The notes under the pieces were generated by a model. It had not been told where the DNA came from. It saw nothing but the letters and a program-made list of their open reading frames with translations, and searched no databases. Of a stretch of DNA of 64,000 nucleotides, positions 36,203 to 45,857 are shown one piece after another. Origin of the DNA: Wenyingzhuangia marina. Its GTDB lineage: Bacteria; Bacteroidota; Bacteroidia; Flavobacteriales; Flavobacteriaceae. Location of the stretch: assembly GCF_900130035.1 (NCBI RefSeq), contig NZ_FQXQ01000002.1, positions 620,001 through 684,000 of the forward strand. Reading direction: 5' to 3'. The translations under genes were made by a program, and so were the position numbers. Within the stretch, counting starts at the first letter, position 1. Each line of letters starts with the position of its first letter.

Positions 36203-36618
36203 ACTCTTAATTTTAAAATAATTAAACCAATACATCCTCTCTGTATTTTGTTAATAATTAATAACACAAAAATGATCATACATTGAACTTGCACAAATAA
36301 ACAAACTCATTTTAAAAAACTACAAAACAAGACATTAAGGCTTTGTATTTTACATTTAACAAATGTTAAAATCATGATATTTGTTAGATATAAAATCATG
36401 CCCTAGAACCTCATAAAAAAGTGATAACTTATCTTTGTGTACATTATAAAAGTACATAAACATAAAATATAACAAATATCAATAATTCAATATAGAAATT
36501 TGTACTTTTGTACTGAGTAAAAAAAGAACAAACAACATATTAAAAGTCAACTATTTAAACATCAACAAAACCTACCTTTATAGTTGCTAATAATTAATAA
36601 AACACCTAATTTGATATT
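36203..36618. other. 416-bp gene-free stretch before the giant GEVED gene
   Basis: No gene is visible here. It is AT-rich and holds an inverted repeat (AACAAAT at 36358-36364, ATTTGTT at 36379-36385), a TATCTTTG element at 36430-36437, and a TACTTTTG element at 36503-36510 that is the likeliest promoter of the following gene. Confidence 0.5.
36503..36510 (+). promoter_or_regulatory. Candidate -7 element of the GEVED-protein gene
   Basis: TACTTTTG matches TAnnTTTG. It would give a leader of about 100 nt before the ATG at 36619. A second match lies at 36430-36437. Confidence 0.4.
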
Positions 36619-38346
36619 ATGAAAATCAAATCTCACCTATACTTAACCATTACCTTCTTGTTATTTGCTTTTAATTTTGCAAATGCACAAACTTATACAG
36701 ACCCTATAAACACTAGTAACAATAATCAATTCTATATTACTAGACTTTTGTTTGGTGATATTGATAACAATAATACTAATGCCGATAACGAGTATACCTA
36801 TTACAGTACTAGTACAACGTCAGTGAACAAAAATATTAACTATACGGGAATCATAAATTATAGAGCACAAAAGTGGAACACATACTTTATCAAAATATGG
36901 ATTGATTACAATAATGACGGAGACTTTGTTGATGTTGATGAGGAAATTTATTCATTTTCAGAACAATCTAACACTAACTCAACTAATTCAAAATCCTTTA
37001 GTTTTACAATACCAAGTGGGGCTGCAACAGCTACCACTAGAATGAGAATGGCTATAAAACAGAACGGAGCTCCCACTCCTCAAGATTTAGGATATCAAAA
37101 CGGTGAAGTTGAAGATTATAATATTAATATTTTACCTGTACCAACTCCACCAACAGCACTATGTGTGGGAAGTTTAGACGTTAATTTAGATGTTTCTGGT
37201 TCTGTTACTATCACTCCTTCTCAAATAAACAATGGATCTTTTGATGATGTTGATGCTCCAGAAAATTTAACTTATTCATTAAGCAAGAATACTTTTAATT
37301 GTGAAAACATAGGATCAAACACTGTAACACTAACAGTAACCGATACTAATGGGTTAACAGATAGTTGTACTGCAACAGTAAATGTTGCTCCCTATTCAGG
37401 TGCTTTTACTGCACCAATATTACCAACCATAGAAGCCTATTGTAGTTATACCGCAGTGGCACCAGTAATGGATTATCAATGTGGACAATTAATTACTGCT
37501 ACTACTACAGATAATACTACACTTACAAGTTCTGGAACCATTACTTGGAAATTTGATAATGGTAATACTATCCAAACAAGTGTACAAACCATTAATATAA
37601 CAACACCAACAACACCTACCAATGTAACAAGCACATTTATCACAGAAACTACAGCAAAAATAAGCTGGAATGCTGTAGATGATGGTCCTTTTAATGTAAG
37701 GTACAAACGTACAAACAGTAGTTCATGGCTAGAAAACACCGCAAACAATAAATACATTGACTTGTCTAATTTAGACAACGGAAGCGAATATGAAGTACAA
37801 GTATCTGTTGATGCCCCTTGTGCTGTATACACAAACTCCATAACATTCAATACTATTCAAGTTGAATATTGTGTTGGGCAAACCTCTGATGTTAATAAAA
37901 GTAAGGATTTTTACATTAGTGAAACCTCTATAGGAACTATCAATCAAAGTAGTACTAAAAATGACGGACCATATATATATTATAATGGTATATCTAATAC
38001 CATAACCGCAGGAGAAAATCTTACAGGAACGGTTACTTATCAAAAACCAAGTTGGGCAAACCCTACGGTATGTTCCATATGGATTGATTATAATAAAGAT
38101 GGTGATTTTGATGATGGCAATGAACTTGTATACAGTAACTCAACTCCAGGTGGAATTACTACTGTAATTGAAAATTTAAATATTACCATTCCTACTAGTG
38201 CTAGTTCTGGAAAAACAAGGATACGTGTTGCGATGAGTCATAATACTCCCACTAGCGCATGTCAATTTAATTATGAAGAAGGAGATATTGAGGATTACGA
38301 TCTTTACATTAGACCCGTACCTACAGCTCCAACTGCAGTTTTTTAG
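36619..38346 (+). CDS. Giant secreted GEVED/FN3 protein, N-terminal part (before frameshift)
   Basis: It has a signal peptide (about 1-24, FAFNFANAQ), a first GEVED domain at about 75-172 (IWIDYNNDGDF, GEVEDYNI), an HYR-like beta-sandwich at about 178-260 (NTVTLTVTDTNGLTDSC), an FN3 domain at about 330-412, and a second GEVED domain at about 470-566 (CSIWIDYNKDGDFDDG, GDIEDYDLYI). The frame then meets TAG at 38344 directly after the run GTTTTTT. In the -1 frame the expected next repeat continues without a break, so this is the first half of a gene that runs to 41954. The intact product would be about 1,780 residues, secreted and cell-surface, with an adhesive or polymer-binding role inferred from the domains. 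Confidence 0.85.
   Translation: MKIKSHLYLTITFLLFAFNFANAQTYTDPINTSNNNQFYITRLLFGDIDNNNTNADNEYTYYSTSTTSVNKNINYTGIINYRAQKWNTYFIKIWIDYNNDGDFVDVDEEIYSFSEQSNTNSTNSKSFSFTIPSGAATATTRMRMAIKQNGAPTPQDLGYQNGEVEDYNINILPVPTPPTALCVGSLDVNLDVSGSVTITPSQINNGSFDDVDAPENLTYSLSKNTFNCENIGSNTVTLTVTDTNGLTDSCTATVNVAPYSGAFTAPILPTIEAYCSYTAVAPVMDYQCGQLITATTTDNTTLTSSGTITWKFDNGNTIQTSVQTINITTPTTPTNVTSTFITETTAKISWNAVDDGPFNVRYKRTNSSSWLENTANNKYIDLSNLDNGSEYEVQVSVDAPCAVYTNSITFNTIQVEYCVGQTSDVNKSKDFYISETSIGTINQSSTKNDGPYIYYNGISNTITAGENLTGTVTYQKPSWANPTVCSIWIDYNKDGDFDDGNELVYSNSTPGGITTVIENLNITIPTSASSGKTRIRVAMSHNTPTSACQFNYEEGDIEDYDLYIRPVPTAPTAVF
38339..38346 (+). other. Frameshift site in the giant GEVED gene
   Basis: A run of six T (38339-38344) precedes AG. 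Frame 0 reads GTT TTT TAG and stops. With one more T, or a -1 slip of the tRNA on TTT, it reads GTT TTT TTA GGA and the next repeat (LGNIDINLDV, matching VGSLDVNLDV in the first copy) begins. It may be a mutation, a base-calling error, a phase-variable tract or a slippage site. Confidence 0.75.
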
Positions 38347-38645
38347 GAAACATAGACATTAATTTAGATGTAGCTGGAAATGTAACTATAACTCCAGATC
38401 AAATAGACAATGGTTCTTATGACGATTTTGATGCACAAAGTAGTTTAACTTTTTCATTAGACAAAACCACCTTTACCTGTAATGACCTAGGAGACAATAC
38501 AGTTACTTTAACCGTAACTGACCCAGATGGTTTATCAGATTCTTGTACTGCAATTGTAAATATCTCACCTTTTTCTGGAGCATTCACCGCTCCTAATTTA
38601 GAAGATATCGAAGCTTATTGTACTTACACAGCAACTGCTCCTGTA

Positions 38646-41600
38646 ATGGATTATTTATGTGGAACACAAATAACAGCTACAACATCAGACCCTATCACTC
38701 TGACAAGTTCTGGAACTATTACTTGGGTTTTTAACAACGGTAGCACAACAGCAGAGAGTATACAAAACATTACAATAACAACACCTACAACACCTACAAA
38801 CCTGAGTGTTACAAATATTACAGAAACAACTGCTATCGTAAACTGGGACTCTGTAGACAATACCGATTATATTATTGAGTACAGAGAAACGGGATCTAGT
38901 ACATGGTTAGAAACAACATCTTCACAAACAAACGTTACGCTAATGGGACTAAACAATGGTGAAGAATATGAAGTAAGAGTAAGTTTAAATGTAGATAGCT
39001 CTTGTGGTAGTACTACTACATCTCCTGCCATTTTTAATACTATTGCTATTCAATACTGTAATGACAGTAATGCTAATATTAATCTAAACACCAATTTTTA
39101 CATTAGTAACACCAACATAAACTCTGGGGAAATAAACCAGAGTACAGGTAATAACAGCGGACCATATCAATACTTTAGCGGAAATTCAGCTACAGTTACT
39201 GCTGGTGGAACTATTTCAGGAACTGTAACTTATCAGAAATCAAGCACTTCTAATGTAGGTTTTATCATATGGATAGATTTTAACCACGATGGAGATTTTG
39301 AGGATGCTGGTGAAGAAGTATATAGTAGTTTAAACACAGAAAATACAACAACCGTTGCAGAAACCTTTTCCAATATTTCAATACCAAATTCTGCTGCTAC
39401 TGGAAAAACAAGAATTCGTTTTGCGATGTTACAAAACCAAATTCCTTTAAATGCATGTAATTACTCTAACAATAATGGAGATATAGAAGATTATGACCTA
39501 TATATAGAACCTAGAGACACTACACCCTATGAATCTGCCATGATTACACAGGTATACCACACTGAACTAGGAGAAAGATGGATTGAAATTACCAATACAG
39601 GTAGTACAACCATACCTACAAATACGGTTATAGTTGCTCTATACAAAAATACCTCTGGAGACCAAACAGGAATTTCTCCTTCAGAAACATATATTGTAAA
39701 CACGAGCTTAGTCGCTGGAGCTAGTACCTTAATCAAATCTAACACTTCTTCTATTAATGTTCAACCTATTACACCATTAGACAATAATAATGTTACAGAT
39801 TTTGATGGTGCAGATGACATTATTGCTATTGTTTCAGAAACGGGAAGTATTGCTTGGGAAAACAGATTTGACGTAGTTTCAAACATAGAAAACAACACTT
39901 CTTATGTTCGTAATGATGATGTTTTAACTTATAACAATACCTATACAACAAGTGAATGGACTGCTTTTGTGAATGATAATTTAGATCCTTATAGAGATCA
40001 AGAAAATGGTGGCCCAGAAAGACATCCAAATGCTCCTTTATTATCAGAAGTAACCATGGCTAACACAGGAAAAAACATAAGGCTTGGAGAGCATTATTTT
40101 GGTTCCACCACAAGAACATCTAATGCATGGAGTAATGGAAGCCCTGACAGATCTAGATATGTAATTATTAATGAAGATTACGAAGAAAGTAGCAACCCTT
40201 TAAAGGCTCGTAAATTAAGTATAACTGGCAGCAATATATTAACAATTACAGACCAACCTTTAATTGTTAGTGACAATGTAAACATCAACCAATTCGCAAA
40301 TTTAAGGTTAGCTGGAACCTCACAATTAATACAAACACATACAGGAACAAAACAACTTACTGGTACCGGTAAATTACTTATTGACAGAAATACAACCAAC
40401 CCTAGCATTTACAGATTTAGTTATTTTTCATCTCCAGTAAACTCTGTTGGTCAAACTATTTTTACATTAGAAGATGTTTTAAAAGATGGAACCATTCCTA
40501 CATCCGCTACCTCTCAAATAGTAAATATAAACTTTGTAAGTGGTGAAGTATATGATGGAGCTCCAACAAGCCCAATTACCCTAGCAGATTATTGGATATA
40601 TACTTATAAAAATACTGAAAGTAATGAAGAAAGTTACGTTCAGAAAAGATCTAACTTATATCTACAACAAACTGATGGTTTTACCATGAAAGGAACAGGA
40701 GCTGCAACTGAACAAAACTATACGTATGCTGGAATGCCAAAAGACGGAACAATTACCACTAACATTGCTGGTGAAGAGCACTATCTTACCGGAAATCCTT
40801 ATCCTTCTGCATTGAGTGCAAAAAAATTCCTTGAAGACAATGAAAATGTTCTGAATGGTACTTTATACTTCTGGGAACATGTTGGAGAAAAAAATGCAAC
40901 TGGTATTTATGGACATGACTACGCAGGCTATGTTGGTGGTTATGCCACTAGAAACAAAACCATGGGATTAGCAGCAGACCAAGTGGCTACAAACAACAAT
41001 GAAAATAATGGAACTCCAACCTTAGGTAACGGAACCTATACAACCCCAGAAGCATACATACCTGTGGGGCAAGCTTTTTTTGTACAAGGTGATGCTGATG
41101 GAGGAACCCTTACATTTAACAATAGCCAAAGAGAATATATTACAGAAGGTACTCAATCTGTATTCTTTAAAACTGCAGGAAAAGACATTACTAGCATGTC
41201 TGCTAAGACTTATAAAATCCTACCAATTATAGAACATAAAAATGAAGAGAACAACCTACCTATTATCAAATTAGGAATGAATTTTAAGAATGCTGATAAT
41301 AAAAACCTACATAGGCAAATAGGAGTTTCTTTTAACCAAAATAATTCTTTTGCTTATGATCCTGGTTATGATTCAGAGTCATATAATGAGGGAGATACTG
41401 ATATTTATTGGAAATTTCCTAATGATGTAAAAAAATATGCAATTGCAGGGGTACAGGCAATTAATGATGATCTAGAAATCCCTATTGATATTGTAATAGG
41501 ATATAATGGAGAGGTTAAGATTAGTATTGATGAATGGCAAAATATAGATAGAAACGTTTATTTAAAAGATTTAAACACTGAAGTAACACAGCTAATTAAT

Positions 41601-41954
41601 GGAGAAGTAGCAACTCTTGATTTAACAGAAGGAACCTACACAGATAGATTTGTTATTGCCTTTAAAGAAGGAAAGGCACTTAATATTAATGAATTAAATA
41701 CTTATAAAATTTACTCTAAATACCATGTAGAAAGTAATAGTATTAACATTCAAAACGATGGCGATTTAAAAATTACTGAAGTTGCTTTGTATAGTATTGT
41801 TGGTCAACAAACAAATAGTTGGTCAGACTTTATTGATAATAAAAACATCAACCTAAACCTATCGAATAACATTGCTCCAAATATTTATATTCTAAAAATC
41901 TATACCGATAAAGGAGAAATTTCTAAAAAGATATTCATTAAAAAGAAATCTTAG
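38646..41954 (+). CDS. Giant secreted GEVED/FN3 protein, C-terminal part with type IX secretion sorting domain
   Basis: This frame is open from the frameshift at 38343, without a Met until 38646, so it is a continuation and not an independent gene. From 38343 it repeats the HYR-like and FN3 modules of the first half (FN3 at about 38790-39030), followed by a third GEVED domain (39240-39510), a lamin-tail-like domain (39530-39850, ERWIEITNTGSTTIP), and a long beta-rich region. It ends with a type IX secretion C-terminal sorting domain at about 41690-41951 (LKITEVALYSIVGQQ ... NIYILKIYTDKGEISKKIFIKK). No signal peptide is present here, so it needs the first half for export. A perfect terminator follows. 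Confidence 0.82.
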   Translation: MDYLCGTQITATTSDPITLTSSGTITWVFNNGSTTAESIQNITITTPTTPTNLSVTNITETTAIVNWDSVDNTDYIIEYRETGSSTWLETTSSQTNVTLMGLNNGEEYEVRVSLNVDSSCGSTTTSPAIFNTIAIQYCNDSNANINLNTNFYISNTNINSGEINQSTGNNSGPYQYFSGNSATVTAGGTISGTVTYQKSSTSNVGFIIWIDFNHDGDFEDAGEEVYSSLNTENTTTVAETFSNISIPNSAATGKTRIRFAMLQNQIPLNACNYSNNNGDIEDYDLYIEPRDTTPYESAMITQVYHTELGERWIEITNTGSTTIPTNTVIVALYKNTSGDQTGISPSETYIVNTSLVAGASTLIKSNTSSINVQPITPLDNNNVTDFDGADDIIAIVSETGSIAWENRFDVVSNIENNTSYVRNDDVLTYNNTYTTSEWTAFVNDNLDPYRDQENGGPERHPNAPLLSEVTMANTGKNIRLGEHYFGSTTRTSNAWSNGSPDRSRYVIINEDYEESSNPLKARKLSITGSNILTITDQPLIVSDNVNINQFANLRLAGTSQLIQTHTGTKQLTGTGKLLIDRNTTNPSIYRFSYFSSPVNSVGQTIFTLEDVLKDGTIPTSATSQIVNINFVSGEVYDGAPTSPITLADYWIYTYKNTESNEESYVQKRSNLYLQQTDGFTMKGTGAATEQNYTYAGMPKDGTITTNIAGEEHYLTGNPYPSALSAKKFLEDNENVLNGTLYFWEHVGEKNATGIYGHDYAGYVGGYATRNKTMGLAADQVATNNNENNGTPTLGNGTYTTPEAYIPVGQAFFVQGDADGGTLTFNNSQREYITEGTQSVFFKTAGKDITSMSAKTYKILPIIEHKNEENNLPIIKLGMNFKNADNKNLHRQIGVSFNQNNSFAYDPGYDSESYNEGDTDIYWKFPNDVKKYAIAGVQAINDDLEIPIDIVIGYNGEVKISIDEWQNIDRNVYLKDLNTEVTQLINGEVATLDLTEGTYTDRFVIAFKEGKALNINELNTYKIYSKYHVESNSINIQNDGDLKITEVALYSIVGQQTNSWSDFIDNKNINLNLSNNIAPNIYILKIYTDKGEISKKIFIKKKS

Positions 41955-41996
41955 ATATAAAAAAAGCACCTCAAATGAGGTGCTTTTTTTATATCT
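41953..41996. terminator. Perfect 44-bp inverted repeat terminator between the GEVED and ABC-F genes
   Basis: Arms of 21 bp (41953-41973 and 41976-41996, core AGCACCTCA / TGAGGTGCT) are exactly complementary around a 2-nt loop and include A and T runs. It ends both convergent genes and overlaps the plus-strand stop codon. Confidence 0.92.
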
Positions 41997-42008
41997 TTTA
42001 TTCAGAAA

Positions 42009-43640
42009 TTATAAATCCATTTCTTTTAAATTCTCTACTTTATTTCTTTCTAAAAAAGCGTCAATGGTTTCAAAATGTTCTACTACTCTTTGTTCTTTAA
42101 ATTCATACACTTTTTCTGACAGTCCTTTTAAGAAATCTCTATCGTGAGAAACCAAAATTAAAGTTCCATCAAAGTTTTGTAAGGCTTCTTTTATAACATC
42201 TTTAGAACGTAAATCTAAATGGTTAGTAGGCTCATCCAATATTAAAACATTTACAGGTTCTAATAGTAATTTTACCATTGCTAAACGTGTTTTTTCTCCA
42301 CCAGAAAGTACTCCAACTTTTTTCTCAATATCATCACCTTTAAACATAAAGGCACCTAATATGTTTTTTATTTGAGTTCTAATATCTCCTACAGCAACAT
42401 TATCAACCGTTTCAAAGATGGTTAAATCATTATCTAATAAGGAAGCTTCGTTTTGAGCAAAATATCCAACCTTTGCATTGTGTCCCAATCCACAAGAACC
42501 TTCAAAATCAATCTGCCCCATAATGGCTTTAATCATGGTAGATTTTCCTTGACCATTTTGCCCTACAAAACTGACTTTTTCTCCTCTTGCAATAGCCATA
42601 TTGGCGTCTTTAAAGATTACATGATCACCATAAGATTTACTCATATTCTCCACCTTTACTGGATAATCTCCTGAACGTGGAGATGGAGGAAAACGCAATC
42701 TTAAAGATGAAGAATCAACCTCATCTACCTCTATTAGTTCTAATTTTTCTAACATTCGTTTTCTAGAAGCCACAGAAGAAGCTTTAGAATAAGTTCCTTT
42801 AAAACGCTCTATGTACAATTTATTATCAGCAATCATTTTTTGTTGCTCATCATAGGCTTTTTGCTGATTGGCTCTACGTTCTTTTCTGAGCTCTAAGTAA
42901 TGAGAATAATTTGCTTTATAATCATACACTTTTCCCATAGAAACCTCTAAAGTTCTATTGGTAATATTATCCACAAAAGCTTTATCGTGAGAAATTACAA
43001 TTACCGCTTTTGCTTTATTAAGCAAAAAGTTTTCTAACCAAATAACTGATTCAATGTCTACGTGGTTTGTAGGTTCATCTAACAAAATTAAATCTGGTTT
43101 CTTTAATAAAATTTTTGCCAACTCAATACGCATTCTCCATCCTCCACTAAATTCTGAAGTAGGTCTATTAAAATCACTTTGAGTAAATCCCAATCCTTTT
43201 AGAGCAACTTCTACTTCTGCCTCAAAATTAACATCTTCTAAAGCATAGTATTTTTCTCCTAAATCTGAGACACGTTCTATGATTTTCATGTATTCGTCAG
43301 ATTCATAATCAGTTCTGGTTTCTAACTGCTTATTTAAATCTTCCATTTCAACTTTCATCTCAAAAACTTCCTTAAAAGCTTTTGAAGCCTCTTCTACCAC
43401 TGTACAATCATCGTCCATTAATAAATGCTGAGGCAAATATGCTATAACAGTATCTTTAGGACAACGGATTCCTCCACGCGTAGGTGTTTGCATTCCTGCA
43501 ATAATTTTCATCATGGTAGACTTTCCAGCACCATTTTTACCCATCAAGGCTATTTTATCATTTTCGTTGATGACAAATGAAACATCACTAAACAACGTAT
43601 GCCCACTAAACTCAACAGCTAAATTATCTACAGAAATCAT
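42009..43640 (-). CDS. ABC-F family ATPase (EttA/Uup-like ribosome-associated)
   Basis: The 543-residue protein has two ABC domains and no membrane part. The first has GKNGAGKST and SGGWRMR; the linker at about 240-310 is charged and rich in Lys/Arg (YSHYLELRKERRANQQKAYDEQQ); the second has GQNGQGKST and SGGEKTR, and Walker B LILDEPTNHLD in both halves. ABC-F proteins act on the ribosome (translation factors or antibiotic protection). It is closer to general housekeeping ABC-F than to a resistance type, but this is inferred. The ATG at 43640 was chosen over a GTG seven codons upstream. Confidence 0.93.
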   Translation of the reverse strand: MISVDNLAVEFSGHTLFSDVSFVINENDKIALMGKNGAGKSTMMKIIAGMQTPTRGGIRCPKDTVIAYLPQHLLMDDDCTVVEEASKAFKEVFEMKVEMEDLNKQLETRTDYESDEYMKIIERVSDLGEKYYALEDVNFEAEVEVALKGLGFTQSDFNRPTSEFSGGWRMRIELAKILLKKPDLILLDEPTNHVDIESVIWLENFLLNKAKAVIVISHDKAFVDNITNRTLEVSMGKVYDYKANYSHYLELRKERRANQQKAYDEQQKMIADNKLYIERFKGTYSKASSVASRKRMLEKLELIEVDEVDSSSLRLRFPPSPRSGDYPVKVENMSKSYGDHVIFKDANMAIARGEKVSFVGQNGQGKSTMIKAIMGQIDFEGSCGLGHNAKVGYFAQNEASLLDNDLTIFETVDNVAVGDIRTQIKNILGAFMFKGDDIEKKVGVLSGGEKTRLAMVKLLLEPVNVLILDEPTNHLDLRSKDVIKEALQNFDGTLILVSHDRDFLKGLSEKVYEFKEQRVVEHFETIDAFLERNKVENLKEMDL

Positions 43641-44246
43641 AAAAGTTTTTTTTAAAAGCACAAAAATACAAAAAAGAAACCCCAGACTAATGTCTAGGGC
43701 TACTCTATTTTATACGTGAAATAAATTAAACGCTTGCCATTCCTGACTAGTGAAATGGCAAGAGATAACTAGAAACTATTAAAACTAGCTTAGTACATAA
43801 GCATAGGATAATACATTTTAAAACCTGCAAAGCGTTGATGTTTTATGACATAAATTAAACTCTATCATGAAAATAAAACTTAAAAATCATCAACTTTAGA
43901 TGTGTTCAACCTAATCCAATATTGACACCTAATAGCTTATACTCTATTAGACTACTAACAAATATTAAAAAAACCTCCCAATTCTTTATCTTACATTTGC
44001 TTGTTTAATAACACACAACACTCTACAGGTAATTTTATTTATAATAATCTTAAAAAGATTAGCGAAAACAATAATACGTAAAAAAACTAAGTATTTACAT
44101 TTTCAAAACTAAGTAATTAAAACAGTTACACCAAAAATTAAGGTGCTTTTTTTATATTTTTATTAATTCAATATTTATCAACAAAAAAACCTTGATTTAG
44201 AATTAAATCAAGGTTTAAAATATAGCTTAGAATAGTAGTTTATAAA
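43641..44246. other. 606-bp stretch without a protein gene between the ABC-F and narK genes
   Basis: No frame here looks coding. It holds hairpins at 43680-43699 (CCCCAGAC / GTCTAGGG) and 43733-43762 (CTTGCCATT / AATGGCAAG, 9-bp perfect stem), a full TACATTTG promoter-like element at 43992-43999 on the plus strand, a short hairpin with a T run near 44129-44152, and the narK terminator at 44188-44215. A small RNA of about 150 nt between 44005 and 44152 is possible but not supported by homology. Confidence 0.5.
44188..44215 (-). terminator. Terminator of the narK-like gene
   Basis: A 12-bp perfect stem (AACCTTGATTTA / TAAATCAAGGTT) with a GAAT loop, 32 bp after the stop and followed on the minus strand by a T run. 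Confidence 0.85.
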
Positions 44247-45638
44247 TTATGCCGTTTTTACATTATTTGGCACCACAGCTATTTCATCTTGTTCAGAAAA
44301 CTTAATGGTTAAAGCAATTAAAGCGGTAATTACCACCAATACACCAATGATAAAATATCCACTTGATACTGCGCTGGAAGATGCTGCTGATTGTGCTGCT
44401 TTAATAGCCTCTTTAGCTGCTCCTTGAGTTGCTATAATTGCTTCTTTTTCTGCTATGGCAGATTTAGATTTTAATAAAATAGCCGCTAAAAATGCTCCTA
44501 CATTCCCTCCTGCTCCAACAATACCACTAATAGATCCAATGGCTTTTTGGTTGATAAAAGGAACCACTGAAAAAGTTGCTCCTTCTGCCATTTGTACTGA
44601 CAAACTAAAGCAGATTAAGAAAATAAAAGCAACGATAAAGTTTTGAGCTCCTGAGAAAGTTGCCAACATCACTCCTTCTATGGTTAGAATTACTGCTAAG
44701 AAAAGTACTCTACCTCTTAAACCTTTTAACTTACCAAACTTATCTCCAAAAAATCCTCCAAGAGTTCTTGCAAAAATATTCATCAAAGCAAAAGACAATA
44801 CTAAATTACCTGCCGTAACTCTTTCTAACTGAAAGGTGTTTTGTAAATAATCATCCATAGTACCATAGACGGTTAATTCCATTCCAAAACAAGCTGCATA
44901 AACTAAAAATAAAATCCATACACGATAATCTTTAACAGCCACCATAAATCCAGCTTCATCTTTTTTAAGCTCTGGCATATCACCACTTGCTTTTAACTCT
45001 TTAAAATTTCCTTCTGGAGTATCTTGAGTAAAAAAGTAATAAACCAATCCCATTAAGAAACAAATACTCCCAGCAATAATCATAGAATACCTCCAAGCTT
45101 CAGTTTCAGCAACTCCAAAACTAATGACTCCTGCCGCAATTAATGGCATTCCTAAACGGTTAGCTCCACCTCCTAAATTTCCCCATCCTGCAGAGGTTGC
45201 ATTGGCAGTACCTACAATATTTGGAGCAAACATAATAGAAGTATGAAATTGTGTAATTACAAATGAGGCTCCAATAAACCCAATTAAAAATCTACAAACT
45301 AAAAATTGCAAAGGTGTTTGTACCAATCCTATTGAAATAACTGGGATAGCCCCTAACATTAATAACCAAGTATAACACAAACGTGGTCCGTATTTATCGC
45401 ATAATTTACCTATTAACAAACGAGCAAAAACAGTTCCTGTTACCGCTAAAATAATTGAATTCCATTTTTGATCTGGCGTTAATCCTAAATCTTTTACTAC
45501 AAATGGCATAAATGGTACAATTCCAAACCACGAAAAGAAACACATAAAAAATGCGATAGATGTGATCCAGAAAGTTTGAATTGGCTTACTTTTAAGATTA
45601 AATAAATCTAGTTTTGTTGATTTTGATGATACTGACAT
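44247..45638 (-). CDS. narK: NNP-family nitrate/nitrite transporter (NarK-like), MFS
   Basis: The 463-residue protein has 12 predicted membrane helices. The nitrate-signature-type sequence TSAGWGNLGGGANRLGMPL near 145-165 and a VITQFHTSIMFAPNIVGTANA segment identify the nitrate/nitrite porter subgroup of the MFS. A cytoplasmic loop rich in Ala and charged residues lies at about 385-420. Import of nitrate or nitrite is the expected role. No nitrate or nitrite reductase gene lies in this window. The promoter has TACGTA palindromes overlapping its -7 element (45660-45707), suggesting regulation. The nitroreductase gene is divergent. Confidence 0.88.
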   Translation of the reverse strand: MSVSSKSTKLDLFNLKSKPIQTFWITSIAFFMCFFSWFGIVPFMPFVVKDLGLTPDQKWNSIILAVTGTVFARLLIGKLCDKYGPRLCYTWLLMLGAIPVISIGLVQTPLQFLVCRFLIGFIGASFVITQFHTSIMFAPNIVGTANATSAGWGNLGGGANRLGMPLIAAGVISFGVAETEAWRYSMIIAGSICFLMGLVYYFFTQDTPEGNFKELKASGDMPELKKDEAGFMVAVKDYRVWILFLVYAACFGMELTVYGTMDDYLQNTFQLERVTAGNLVLSFALMNIFARTLGGFFGDKFGKLKGLRGRVLFLAVILTIEGVMLATFSGAQNFIVAFIFLICFSLSVQMAEGATFSVVPFINQKAIGSISGIVGAGGNVGAFLAAILLKSKSAIAEKEAIIATQGAAKEAIKAAQSAASSSAVSSGYFIIGVLVVITALIALTIKFSEQDEIAVVPNNVKTA

Positions 45639-45659
45639 AATAACTTCTTTAATTTTTAA

Positions 45660-45720
45660 AAACTACGCATAAAAATACGTATTTATACTTGCAAATATAC
45701 GTAGTTTATTGAGTTACCAA
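45660..45720 (-). promoter_or_regulatory. narK promoter with TTG/TATATTTG core and TACGTA operator-like repeats
   Basis: On the minus strand, TTG (45718-45720) is followed after 18 bp by TATATTTG (45692-45699), a full flavobacterial promoter. AAACTACG at 45660-45667 and CGTAGTTT at 45700-45707 are inverted arms; AAATACGTATTT (45673-45684) is a perfect palindrome between them. TACGTA occurs at 45676-45681 and 45698-45703, 22 bp apart, and the second overlaps the -7 element. Confidence 0.6.
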
Positions 45721-45857
45721 AAATTATCTATTATATATTATTTAAAAAACGAAATTACATCGGTAAAACAATTTAAAAACTACTCAAAAACAGTTTTTTG
45801 AATTCTTTAATTATTCATTTATTTTCAGTATCATTCATCTTATTTATAAAAAAAATC

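Noticed and set aside
38646-41954. The second GEVED frame as an independent gene
   Set aside because: It is open back to the frameshift, repeats the module order of the first half, has no signal peptide despite a T9SS sorting domain, and its first Met lies mid-module.
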